A DNA stretch of 64,000 nucleotides from Maribacter sp. MMG018 (GCF_018100785.1 NZ_JAGJEC010000002.1:1265758-1329757); one strand, 5' to 3'. Positions 56,393-63,998 are shown, numbered from the stretch's first letter. Notes: generated from the letters alone by a model not told the origin. Program-made: numbers and translations.

Positions 56393-56599
56393 ACAATTAG
56401 AAACAGGCTCTTTTGCAGCCATTGAGTTTTCTAAAATGCTTATTGCTTGATTCAGTTCCGATATCATTTCAAGGTCTGCTTCTGTATCGGGTATAGGTCT
56501 ATCGCCTCTCGTATTTCTTACAATTAAAGAATTATCAATAAAACTTCGTTCAGCCTTTTCTCTCATTTCTTTTAGTATTCTTATTGTTCTTTCCATAAT
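56387..56599 (-). CDS. Cassette 2: small soluble protein, reverse orientation
   Basis: A 70-residue charged protein starting MERTIRILKEMREKAERSF; an in-frame Met at 56620 lies inside the attC site and is less likely. It is the only plausible gene in this 315-nt cassette and runs against the others. Its stop codon TAA is formed by the TTA of the cassette-opening GTTAGCC. No family is recognised; the centre carries RNTRGDRPIPDTEADLEMI. Composition is protein-like but evidence is modest. Confidence 0.55.
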   Translation of the reverse strand: MMERTIRILKEMREKAERSFIDNSLIVRNTRGDRPIPDTEADLEMISELNQAISILENSMAAKEPVSNCG

Positions 56600-56611
56600 A
56601 AAATTAACTGT

Positions 56612-56707
56612 GGCTAACACAAAATATAGTGAATAGCCGATTAAACATTTGTTTTTAAAGCCGAAATTTAGTGGTGTCGGCTACTCACCATATTCAAACC
56701 GTTGTGC
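56612..56707 (+). repeat. attC-like site 2
   Basis: 96 nt from GGCTAAC to GTTGTGC, the shortest in the array. TGTGGCTAAC (56609-56618) is the exact reverse complement of GTTAGCCACA at 56386. Inner arms ATATAGTGAATAGCCGA and TCGGCTACTCACCATAT pair. Confidence 0.9.
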
Positions 56708-56732
56708 ATAATATCGACAAACAAAACGCTGA

Positions 56733-57164
56733 ATGAAAAAAACTACAATCTTAATTGCAATATTTCTTCTAATCGGAATTAAAATCAATGCGCAGGAATT
56801 GACTTGCTCGGATTTTAAAAATGGAAATTTCTATGTTCCAGCGGATAATGAAACAATTCTGCCTTATAAAATAATTCGAAATGGAAATCAACAAACTGAA
56901 ATAGTTGAAGACCCAGAAAATATTCTTGGAACGGATTATAATAAAACTGCTTACGAGATAATTGAATGGATTGATGACTGTACTTATCGACTCAAGTATG
57001 ACGAATCAAAAATGGAATTGACCGAATATCAAAAATTCTTGAATGACAATAACGGAGTTTTAAATGAATTGGTAAAAATAGAAGGAAAATGTTTCTATTT
57101 TAAATCAACATTAAGTGTTAATGGAGAAACACAACAAATGACTGGGAAAATATGCAAAGAATAA
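56733..57164 (+). CDS. Cassette 3: secreted small protein, unknown function
   Basis: A 143-residue protein with a signal peptide (about 1-21, ending INAQ). The mature part contains four Cys, probably two disulfides, in LTCSDFKNG, DDCTYRL, GKCFYF and a final GKICKE. No family is assigned with certainty; DUF-like secreted proteins of this type occur in Flavobacteriia. Start is 32 nt after the cassette boundary. Confidence 0.78.
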   Translation: MKKTTILIAIFLLIGIKINAQELTCSDFKNGNFYVPADNETILPYKIIRNGNQQTEIVEDPENILGTDYNKTAYEIIEWIDDCTYRLKYDESKMELTEYQKFLNDNNGVLNELVKIEGKCFYFKSTLSVNGETQQMTGKICKE

Positions 57165-57172
57165 AATACTAT

Positions 57173-57303
57173 GCACAACACCGTGTATAATTAATGGCTA
57201 GTTAGAGCCTACTTACGAAAATCCTCGCGGATTTTCTATTCGGTTTTTATTTGCTAAATTAAGTGCTTAAACACGCCACAAATCATACACAAACACGTTG
57301 CCA
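57173..57303 (+). repeat. attC-like site 3
   Basis: 131 nt from GCACAAC to GTTGCCA. TATGCACAAC (57170-57179) is the reverse complement of GTTGTGCATA at 56701. The body is closely similar to site 1, including the central CGAAAATCCTCGCGGATTTTC-type hairpin. Confidence 0.91.
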
Positions 57304-57320
57304 TTAATTTTAACCAACGA

Positions 57321-57794
57321 ATGAATAAAACAATAATTTTTCTACTGCTGACTATTCTGACTTCTAGTTGCACGGACATAAATCAAACTGAAAATACGAT
57401 TGCACGTATTGAAAGTCTGCAAGCGGAAAATGACAGCCTGAAAACAATTTTAGCGGACATAAATAACAAATACGTATTTGATAGTATCTCTTTAAGAGAC
57501 ATTCCGAATTATAAAAATACTTACAAGATGAATACGGATGTTCAAGGCGAAATTGTTTTTGTTGGTTATAATCGAAATAAAAAAACCAATGTGATTATAG
57601 TTGACAGTATTTCATACAATCCAAAAGTTCTATATAATCCAGACACTCTGAAAATGAAAAAAGGTGGATTTCAATACAAAAAGAAAATCGATGCCGACAG
57701 AGTTTATATGAAAATGCTAGTCGAAACTAAAAATGATTATGGAAAAGAATACGAAGGAATATCAAGTAGCGCAATTCAAGCGAAAAAAAACTAA
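57321..57794 (+). CDS. Cassette 4: lipoprotein, unknown function
   Basis: A 157-residue lipoprotein with lipobox Cys17 (LTSSCTDIN), a coiled coil with heptad Leu (about 25-50) and a beta-rich C-terminal half. No enzyme motif is seen. The stop codon TAA (57792-57794) is also part of the TAATGGCAAC sequence that opens the attC site, so the gene ends inside the recombination site arm. Confidence 0.78.
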   Translation: MNKTIIFLLLTILTSSCTDINQTENTIARIESLQAENDSLKTILADINNKYVFDSISLRDIPNYKNTYKMNTDVQGEIVFVGYNRNKKTNVIIVDSISYNPKVLYNPDTLKMKKGGFQYKKKIDADRVYMKMLVETKNDYGKEYEGISSSAIQAKKN

Positions 57795-57927
57795 TGGCAA
57801 CAATGTATAACCGCAATTACGGCGGATTCGACTACGTCCAAATCCACTCGGAATTGCTAAAGTCTGTGCAAAACCAAAAATTAACGCATATTAACCCGTA
57901 ACTGACGGTTATACGAGACCGTTGTAG
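57795..57927 (+). repeat. attC-like site 4
   Basis: 133 nt from TGGCAAC to GTTGTAG. TAATGGCAAC (57792-57801) is the reverse complement of GTTGCCATTA at 57297. Arms GTATAACCG / CGGTTATAC pair; the body differs from sites 1 and 3. Confidence 0.9.
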
Positions 57928-57958
57928 CACATTATGACCAAACAACAAAATTAAAAAA

Positions 57959-58504
57959 ATGAATGAAATTGAATTACTAAAAGAACTAATAGAGGCAAAA
58001 AGAATAGCGCACGACCTACAGTTAAGAATTGACATTTGGACCAATGATGCTGAAAGAATTCGTTTTGTTCAAGAATTGGAAAATATAAGTGCTCAAGTTG
58101 AGAACTTGGAAGCCCAAATAGTAGAAGTCGAGGACAAACGATATAGCAGAGAAGCGAAAGCAAGTATGATTGACCAATTGGAACGCTATATAACTGAAAT
58201 TAATAAAGCAAATCCACGTTTAAATCTTTCTCGAAATCAAGGACTAATAATTGAAAACGAATTGTTTTCTGGAATTGTAAGAGATATAAATTACTTAGTC
58301 ACTGACCGAGTTTTCGGAATTCATATTCCAGCATATTTAAAGTATACAACAAACCCAGACGATTCTGTTAGTATTCCAGAATTAACAGATTTTTTACGCA
58401 ATGAAATTAATATTTTAAGAGAAATTGAATCGCCAAATTATCTAATACTTTGGCAATATAAAGACCAATTAATTGACCGTATAAGAGCACAATTCATTGA
58501 ATAA
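57959..58504 (+). CDS. Cassette 5, gene 1: coiled-coil protein, unknown function
   Basis: A 181-residue, mostly helical soluble protein. Residues about 1-75 form an acidic coiled coil, followed by a mixed region with TDRVFGIHIPAYLKYTT. No family is recognised. It shares a single cassette with the RES-domain gene 46 nt downstream, which makes a functional pair plausible. It lacks the Xre/DUF2384 fold of known RES antitoxins. Confidence 0.75.
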   Translation: MNEIELLKELIEAKRIAHDLQLRIDIWTNDAERIRFVQELENISAQVENLEAQIVEVEDKRYSREAKASMIDQLERYITEINKANPRLNLSRNQGLIIENELFSGIVRDINYLVTDRVFGIHIPAYLKYTTNPDDSVSIPELTDFLRNEINILREIESPNYLILWQYKDQLIDRIRAQFIE

Positions 58505-58549
58505 AAAGTATTCCTCAAATCATTATAGCTAAATAGACAAAATAAAAGA

Positions 58550-59527
58550 ATGGGAGATGATTTTAAAGAATTTCCGACCTTTTCCCAAGCAAAAAAATTC
58601 GTAGAGAAATTAAATAAAGCGGAATGGCCGGAATTTGAAGAAAGTGATAATGTAGACAATTACATTTCAAAAGTTGAGAAAATTCTTTTTCAAGACTTTG
58701 AAATTTTACCTGATATTCTAAAAAGATTTAAACCTAAAGAATTCCCACTTCCAATATTCAGAGCTCGTGAATTAAAGGACTTTAAGAATATTAATTTATT
58801 TTCGGAACATAGTTATCCGCCTGCAAATTTTGTTGGCTTTAATAGATGTAATTTTCCAAAAAGCCCAGTTTTCTATTGCTCAGATAATCCATTGACTGCA
58901 CTAACCGAAGTAATACGAAACGGAAATCACAAAGAAAGAAAATTTTGCGTATCTAAATGGGAAATAATAGATATAGAACAAGAGTTTGTATTTCAGACTT
59001 TCTTGCACAGTGAGTTAGATAATGAAAATGTTTTTGCGTTTTTAAAACAGGCTGAATTAGAACAATTAGACCAACCATTTGATAATAAATTAGGAGAAGA
59101 CAAAAAAGCAGGACTTGCTGAACTGATTAAATTTCTACACAATTCTTTTATCAAAGACAATAATTATTCTTTATCAGCAAGTTTGGCTCATAGAACACTC
59201 AATGCGAAACATAATTTAGCAACTGACATATTGATGTACCCAAGTGTTCAAACAAAATATAAAGGTGTGAATATGGCAATTCATCCAAATTTTGTTGATA
59301 ATATGATGAGAGTACAAAGGTTTTACATTATTGAAATTGAAAACTACAGTATTGATTCAGGAAAATTCGAAATAACTATTTCAAAATATGCTGATATAGT
59401 AAAGAATAGAATTTATTGGAGAGATATAAAACCAGAAGATGAATTGTACCGAAAATACTTAATTAAGGATTTTAAACATATAATGGAACAAGGTTTTACT
59501 TGGAAGTTCAACGAAATAAAAAAATAA
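58550..59527 (+). CDS. Cassette 5, gene 2: RES domain protein
   Basis: A 325-residue protein with a RES domain in its centre. Arg71 and Arg73 in PIFRARELKD, Tyr109 in FYCSDNP and Glu120 in LTALTEVI match the Arg-Glu-Ser pattern of the NAD-degrading RES family, which includes toxins of RES-Xre systems. The N-terminal extension (about 1-65) and the C-terminal helical part make it longer than simple RES toxins. It is cotranscribed with the coiled-coil gene. Toxicity is inferred from the family, not shown. Confidence 0.82.
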   Translation: MGDDFKEFPTFSQAKKFVEKLNKAEWPEFEESDNVDNYISKVEKILFQDFEILPDILKRFKPKEFPLPIFRARELKDFKNINLFSEHSYPPANFVGFNRCNFPKSPVFYCSDNPLTALTEVIRNGNHKERKFCVSKWEIIDIEQEFVFQTFLHSELDNENVFAFLKQAELEQLDQPFDNKLGEDKKAGLAELIKFLHNSFIKDNNYSLSASLAHRTLNAKHNLATDILMYPSVQTKYKGVNMAIHPNFVDNMMRVQRFYIIEIENYSIDSGKFEITISKYADIVKNRIYWRDIKPEDELYRKYLIKDFKHIMEQGFTWKFNEIKK

Positions 59528-59531
59528 CGTG

Positions 59532-59662
59532 CTACAACAATGGCTATAAGTAATTGCTTATTCTCGCCTACTTCTGAAAATCCTTGCGGATTTTCAATTT
59601 GGTGTGTAATTGCAAAGTTAAGTGCTAACCCACGCAACTACTCATAGCCGAGACCGTTGTGC
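59532..59662 (+). repeat. attC-like site 5
   Basis: 131 nt from CTACAAC to GTTGTGC. GTGCTACAAC (59529-59538) is the reverse complement of GTTGTAGCAC at 57921. Arms GGCTATAAGTAATTGC and GCAACTACTCATAGCC pair with three mismatches. Nearly the same as sites 7 and 9. Confidence 0.92.
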
Positions 59663-59683
59663 GTCATATGAGAAAAACTACAA

Positions 59684-60751
59684 ATGAATAAAAATTTGAA
59701 TTTGATTTACCTAATATTTTTTTTGACGCTGAACTTTTCTTGTGTTGAAAAGGAAGAAGCCGATAAAGAAAAAAACAAAACTGAATTGGTAGGTAATTCT
59801 AACGCTGATACTTTAAAATTTAATAATGGAATTAGTTCAATTTTCCAAGATAGTAAAGGAAATTATTGGTATGGAAGTCGTCAAGAAGGAGTAGCTTTAT
59901 TTGACGGACAAACCTACACCTATTTTACAACTAACAAGGGTTTGCCAGATAATCAGATTCGTTCAATAAAGGAAGATAACAATGGGAATATTTGGTTTGA
60001 AACAGCAAATGGAATTAGTAGTTATGACGGAAAGAGAATCGCAAATCATACTATAATTGAAAATGCAATCTCGCAAAATGAGTGGACAAAAACTTCCAAC
60101 GACCTTTGGTTTAGTGCAGGAAATAAGGAAGGAGTATATAAATATGACGGTAAAAGATTGAATTATTTAGCTTTTCCCAAACCAAAAGTCATTAATCCCA
60201 ACAATTTATATTCTGTGACAAGTATCTCAGAAGGAAAAAATGATATACTTTGGTTTGGTACTTACGCAGGTGTTTTTGGCTATAATGGAAGTGATTTTAT
60301 AATTATCAATGATGAAACTCTCGAACTTGATATTGAAACAGAACCACTACATATTCGAAGTATTTTTGAAGACTCAAAAGGCAGATTATGGATTGGAAAT
60401 AATGGAATTGGCGTATTATTGAGAGACGCTGATACGATTATTAATTTTTCGGAAAAGAATAATCTAATTCACCCAACAAGTTCAAGAAGAGGAGATAAGT
60501 CACAACCAGGTACACTTGAGCACGTTTTTGCGATTGAGGAGGATGGAAAGGGAAATATCTGGTTTGGAGATAGAGATACAGGAGTTTGGAAATATGATGG
60601 TGATAATATTAAGAATTACACCGACAGTTTAGGGCAATCGAATGGTTTCGTTCATAGTATTTACAAAGATAATGATGATGAATTGTGGTTTGTACTGACT
60701 AATGGTGATGTATATAAATTCAATGGAAAAATATTTAACAGGGAATTTTAA
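59684..60751 (+). CDS. Cassette 6: beta-propeller lipoprotein (two-component-regulator propeller type)
   Basis: A 355-residue lipoprotein with lipobox Cys20. It contains about six repeats of the Reg_prop kind, for example FQDSKGNYWYGSRQEGV, KEDNNGNIWFETANGI, FEDSKGRLWIGNNGIG and EEDGKGNIWFGDRDTG. In hybrid two-component proteins of Bacteroidota these form the periplasmic sensor propeller; here there is no membrane helix or kinase, so it is a stand-alone propeller. Possible roles are ligand binding on the outer surface or the periplasm. Confidence 0.85.
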   Translation: MNKNLNLIYLIFFLTLNFSCVEKEEADKEKNKTELVGNSNADTLKFNNGISSIFQDSKGNYWYGSRQEGVALFDGQTYTYFTTNKGLPDNQIRSIKEDNNGNIWFETANGISSYDGKRIANHTIIENAISQNEWTKTSNDLWFSAGNKEGVYKYDGKRLNYLAFPKPKVINPNNLYSVTSISEGKNDILWFGTYAGVFGYNGSDFIIINDETLELDIETEPLHIRSIFEDSKGRLWIGNNGIGVLLRDADTIINFSEKNNLIHPTSSRRGDKSQPGTLEHVFAIEEDGKGNIWFGDRDTGVWKYDGDNIKNYTDSLGQSNGFVHSIYKDNDDELWFVLTNGDVYKFNGKIFNREF

Positions 60752-60763
60752 AAAAATACGAAC

Positions 60764-60894
60764 GCACAACAATGGCTATACGTAATGCGGGCTAGTATAC
60801 TGATATGAAAGTAATTACATTAAATAAACTAACTGTTAAACGGAAAGAGAAGTGCCTTGAAATCCCGCACTACGCATAGCCGAGACCGTTGTGC
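60764..60894 (+). repeat. attC-like site 6
   Basis: 131 nt from GCACAAC to GTTGTGC. ACGCACAAC (60762-60770) is the reverse complement of GTTGTGCGT at 59656. Arms GGCTATACGTAATGCGGG and CCCGCACTACGCATAGCC pair; the loop differs from sites 5, 7 and 9. Confidence 0.91.
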
Positions 60895-60918
60895 AACATT
60901 TGACTAAAATTAGAATAG

Positions 60919-61119
60919 ATGACTAAATACCAGAAATACAAATTGATAATTCTATCTGCTTTTTGCTTTTTCCTATTGTTGATATTTTGGAATTATTCCT
61001 CGAACGGCAGATATACTATGAGAGAAGAAAGCTTAATAATATTGGACACTAAAACTGGTACTATGTACATACCATCTGGAAAAAAATATTTAGAGTTAAA
61101 GGACTTCACAGAAAGATAG
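60919..61119 (+). CDS. Cassette 7, gene 1: small membrane-anchored protein
   Basis: A 66-residue protein with an N-terminal transmembrane helix (about 9-26) and a short exposed part with ILDTKTGTMYIPSGKKYLEL. No named family is assigned; similar short C-terminal sequences occur in small cassette-type proteins. First of three closely spaced genes in one cassette, 11 nt before the next. Confidence 0.65.
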   Translation: MTKYQKYKLIILSAFCFFLLLIFWNYSSNGRYTMREESLIILDTKTGTMYIPSGKKYLELKDFTER

Positions 61120-61130
61120 ATTCATCAATT

Positions 61131-61559
61131 ATGAAAAAAATTATACTTCTTTCTCTAGTTGCATTATTTTATTGCTCTTGCAACAAATCGACATCAACGG
61201 ACAAGGAACCCGAAAAATCACAGACTGAATTGGATTACGAAATAGCAGATATGTTTTTAGAATTTGATGCGGAAAAAATTGGACTGATTTCTATTATCAA
61301 AGACATTCCACAAGAAAAAGCCAATTCAGTATTAAGAGATTATTTAGCAAAAACATTTCGTTCAACTATTCAAGCAATGGAAGACCCAAGTTATGTTGTA
61401 AAAGTGATTGACACCATAGCTAATGAGAATGATTTACCGAAAAAATTAACTGCGTCAATAATTTTCAGTTATCAGTACGAGATGATAACAAGAGATGAAA
61501 TTATTGAGGATTATCAAGATGAAATGTTAGACTACCAAAATGAAGTAGACCAATATTAG
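61131..61559 (+). CDS. Cassette 7, gene 2: lipoprotein, unknown function
   Basis: A 142-residue protein with a lipoprotein signal (Cys15 or Cys17 in FYCSCNKS) and an acidic helical mature part. No recognised domain. It is followed 2 nt later by a small membrane protein gene. Confidence 0.72.
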   Translation: MKKIILLSLVALFYCSCNKSTSTDKEPEKSQTELDYEIADMFLEFDAEKIGLISIIKDIPQEKANSVLRDYLAKTFRSTIQAMEDPSYVVKVIDTIANENDLPKKLTASIIFSYQYEMITRDEIIEDYQDEMLDYQNEVDQY

Positions 61560-61561
61560 TC

Positions 61562-61870
61562 ATGGGAAAGCTACATTTGACAATAAAGGTAATTTTAATA
61601 ATCCTTTTTTTGAGTTGCTTACTAAATTGGGAATATGGCTATTACCAATTGGTTAGATTTTTAGGAATGGTAGGTTTTGGAGTTTTAGCCTATTACAATT
61701 ATAAAATAAATCAAATCTGGTTTTTAATTTGGCTATCATCGGCTGTTTTAATTAATCCGATTTTTAAAATCGCTCTTGGACGAGAACTATGGAATTTAAT
61801 TGATATTATTTGGGCGATTTTGCTATTAATTTCAATATTTACCGACAAACAAAAGGAACTAAAAACATAA
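61562..61870 (+). CDS. Cassette 7, gene 3: small membrane protein (DUF6804-like)
   Basis: A 102-residue protein with about four short hydrophobic helices. The pattern YYQLVRFLGMVGFGVLAYY and the later NPIFKIALGRELWNLIDIIW resemble the DUF6804 membrane proteins. The function is unknown. It is 2 nt after the lipoprotein gene. Confidence 0.7.
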   Translation: MGKLHLTIKVILIILFLSCLLNWEYGYYQLVRFLGMVGFGVLAYYNYKINQIWFLIWLSSAVLINPIFKIALGRELWNLIDIIWAILLLISIFTDKQKELKT

Positions 61871-61878
61871 AAAACGTT

Positions 61879-62009
61879 GCACAACAATGGCTATAAGTAA
61901 TTGCTTGTTTTCGCCTACTTCTGAAATTCCTCACGGATTTTCAGTTTGGTGTGTACTTGCAAAGTTAAGTGTTAAACCACGCAACTACTCATAGCCGAGA
62001 CCGTTAGGC
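61879..62009 (+). repeat. attC-like site 7
   Basis: 131 nt from GCACAAC to GTTAGGC. GTTGCACAAC (61876-61885) is the reverse complement of GTTGTGCAAC at 60888. Body nearly the same as site 5. Confidence 0.92.
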
Positions 62010-62021
62010 ATAATTTTGAAA

Positions 62022-62282
62022 ATGGAAAAATCTGAACTTTGGATAAAAGTTGACAAGATTCTTTGGGAAGATTGGGATCCAATTGGAGTGAATGATAATG
62101 GAGCACCTGATGATGAATATAGAGGTTATATACCTTCCATCATTAAACTGATAATAGTGGATGCTGACGAATCGAAAATCACAAAACTTCTGCATCAACA
62201 TGCCAATATGAATATGGGATTAAGCACCAACGTAGCTGACCATGCTGAAATTGCTAGAAAATTAAAAAATTTGACAAATTGA
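62022..62282 (+). CDS. Cassette 8, gene 1: small protein with WDPIGVN motif
   Basis: An 86-residue acidic soluble protein, start at ATG 62022 (a TTG two codons earlier is possible). The segment LWEDWDPIGVNDNGAPDDEY resembles small DUF1871-like proteins that carry a WDPIG...DEY core; assignment is tentative. It overlaps the next gene's start by 4 nt and is 19 nt from the cassette boundary. Confidence 0.65.
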   Translation: MEKSELWIKVDKILWEDWDPIGVNDNGAPDDEYRGYIPSIIKLIIVDADESKITKLLHQHANMNMGLSTNVADHAEIARKLKNLTN

Positions 62283-62581
62283 AAGAATCAGAAACAATTT
62301 CTTGGATTTTTATGGCTACTGCGATAGCTTCCGAAACTGAACCAACAGATTTCAACGGAATTTCAATCATTGCAGATGGAATTAATCATGCAATACCTAC
62401 TCATAAAGAAATGCAAACATCAATTTCTTGGTTATTTGATAAAGGACTTGTTAGTAAACATGGAAAAAAATATACGTTGACACCTGAGGGAAAAAGTGAA
62501 TATAAAAACGCTACTGAAACGACAAATACTCTGTTAAAAATCTGGGGAAATTTGGAAGAAAAATTAAAAACGTATGCCTAA
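62279..62581 (+). CDS. Cassette 8, gene 2: winged-helix-like small protein
   Basis: A 100-residue protein. The best start is TTG at 62279, which overlaps the preceding stop (TTGA) and suggests coupling; the first ATG is 11 codons later. The middle part, TSISWLFDKGLVSKHGKKYTL, looks like a winged-helix wing. No function is known. Its stop TAA (62579-62581) lies in the TATGCCTAAC opening of the attC site. Confidence 0.62.
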   Translation: MKESETISWIFMATAIASETEPTDFNGISIIADGINHAIPTHKEMQTSISWLFDKGLVSKHGKKYTLTPEGKSEYKNATETTNTLLKIWGNLEEKLKTYA

Positions 62582-62707
62582 CACTGGCTATAATTCAGCT
62601 TTACCTCTTTGCTATTTTGAAAAATATTAACTTTAAAACAGCCTGATTTCTATCTTGAAAAATCCTAACGGATTTCCCAAGCCGAAATCATAGCCTAACC
62701 GTTGTAA
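62576..62707 (+). repeat. attC-like site 8
   Basis: 132 nt from GCCTAAC to GTTGTAA. TATGCCTAAC (62573-62582) is the reverse complement of GTTAGGCATA at 62003. Arms GGCTATAATTC and GAAATCATAGCC pair; the body differs from other sites. Confidence 0.9.
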
Positions 62708-62745
62708 GCAATTTGAGAAAACCGCAAAAAAGCTACTAATCTAAA

Positions 62746-63210
62746 ATGAGACTAAACGAATACTTAGCTGACCGACTGAAAGAAGTTTTTACAGAAGGTA
62801 AATGGGTCTTAGGCACAAATTTCAAGGAACAAATAATTGACCTTGATTGGAAACAAGCAACTCAAAAAATAGATGACTTCAACACAATTGCTGATTTGAC
62901 TTTTCACATTGATTACTATATTGCTGGAGTGGCAAACGTTCTTAAAGGCGGAGCACTTGATATTCGAGATAAATATAGTTTTGATTGCCCACCAATAGAA
63001 TCTGAACAAGATTGGAAAGATTTAGTAAATAAGTTTTGCCTTGACTCGGAAGAATTTATTGAACTTGTCAAAAATATGACTGAGGAAAAAATATTATCGG
63101 ACTTTGTAGATAAAAAATACGGTACTTTTTACAGGAATTTTGACGCAATGATAGAACATACTTATTATCATCTTGGACAAATAATATTAATAAAAAAACG
63201 AATCAAATAA
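62746..63210 (+). CDS. Cassette 9: DinB/DUF1572-like four-helix protein
   Basis: A 154-residue helical protein with the DinB-like arrangement. A His in LTFHIDYY (about 54) and HTYYHLGQI (about 137-145) form the usual metal-binding set. Family members are putative metal-dependent thiol S-transferases; the substrate is unknown. Start 45 nt after the cassette boundary. Confidence 0.8.
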   Translation: MRLNEYLADRLKEVFTEGKWVLGTNFKEQIIDLDWKQATQKIDDFNTIADLTFHIDYYIAGVANVLKGGALDIRDKYSFDCPPIESEQDWKDLVNKFCLDSEEFIELVKNMTEEKILSDFVDKKYGTFYRNFDAMIEHTYYHLGQIILIKKRIK

Positions 63211-63217
63211 AAACTGC

Positions 63218-63348
63218 TTACAACAATGGCTATAAGTAATTGCTTGTTCTCGCCTACTTCTGAAAATCCTCGCGGATTTTCAGTTTGGTGTGTACTTGCA
63301 AAGTTAAGTGCTAAACCACGCAACTACTCATAGCCGAAACCGTTGTGC
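63218..63348 (+). repeat. attC-like site 9
   Basis: 131 nt from TTACAAC to GTTGTGC. TGCTTACAAC (63215-63224) is the reverse complement of GTTGTAAGCA at 62701. Nearly the same body as sites 5 and 7. Confidence 0.92.
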
Positions 63349-63359
63349 AACATATGGAC

Positions 63360-63764
63360 ATGAGAAAATTTTTGATTATTTCAATTATACTATTATACTA
63401 CGGTTGCAAAGAACAATCGATAAAAAGCTATGAAGATTATAATGAGCAGGACTTTGTTGAAGTGCAAGGACTTATAATTAAAGTTGAAAAGGAATTTGCC
63501 TATCAGAACAGAAAAGTGGACGTAACATACATCTACAATTTAGAAAAGGATAAACCTACCGTTGGACATGAAAAGAATACTCCATTTATCCCTATGGCTG
63601 GACAACCTAAAGTAATTTTGGTACATAAATATGAGGAAAATGTGACCTTTTTAGGTGGAAACACTTATGTAGAAGATGAAAACGATTTGATAAAAAAATA
63701 CTTGGAAAAGAGCGCCCGATTTGGTGTTGAATATTACGGAGTTGACCAAAAAGAATTGGATTAA
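63360..63764 (+). CDS. Cassette 10: lipoprotein, unknown function
   Basis: A 134-residue lipoprotein, start at ATG 63360 with lipobox Cys16 (LLYYGCKEQ); ATG 63354 and a GTG inside the attC site are possible but less likely. The mature part is beta-rich with VEVQGLIIKVEKEF and a Pro-rich FIPMAGQPKVILV. No family recognised. The start is only 18 nt from the cassette boundary. Confidence 0.76.
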   Translation: MRKFLIISIILLYYGCKEQSIKSYEDYNEQDFVEVQGLIIKVEKEFAYQNRKVDVTYIYNLEKDKPTVGHEKNTPFIPMAGQPKVILVHKYEENVTFLGGNTYVEDENDLIKKYLEKSARFGVEYYGVDQKELD

Positions 63765-63802
63765 TCAATACAGCGGGAAGTAAGGAAAAAATAAAATACG
63801 TT

Positions 63803-63998
63803 GCACAACAATGCCTAAACGTAATACGGGCTTTAGGGCTAAATCTAAAGGTCTGTGTATATTTATAATGTCGCTAAATCTTATGGATTTAGCTTTAGAC
63901 AAGAAAAAATAAAACTAAACAATAAGCTTTAGCTACGTCGGCAGACGGAAACGAAAAGTTTCCTTGCCTCCGCACTACGCTTAGCCCAACCGTTAGCC
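63803..63998 (+). repeat. attC-like site 10, enlarged
   Basis: 196 nt from GCACAAC to GTTAGCC, longer than the others. GTTGCACAAC (63800-63809) is the reverse complement of GTTGTGCAAC at 63342. The loop holds a local hairpin GCTAAATC / GATTTAGC (63873-63893), a direct copy of GCTAAATC at 63838-63845 and CTTTAG / CTAAAG arms. Confidence 0.87.

Noticed and set aside
56261..63348. Central hairpins (for example AAAATCC TCGC GGATTTT) in the spacers as rho-independent terminators
   Set aside because: No following T-run, and the hairpins are part of longer conserved palindromes; they may still slow transcription.
63774..63783. CGGGAAGTAA, also found at the mnmE 3' end (54938-54947), as a possible island attachment repeat
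   Set aside because: Only ten bases match with weak flanks, and the copy lies inside cassette 10 rather than at an array end; chance is a sufficient explanation.
56261..63998. Repeated palindromes as a CRISPR array or REP elements
   Set aside because: Spacing is gene-sized and irregular, units are palindromes of about 131 nt, and their ends match the start of the same cassette; this fits attC sites and not CRISPR or REP.
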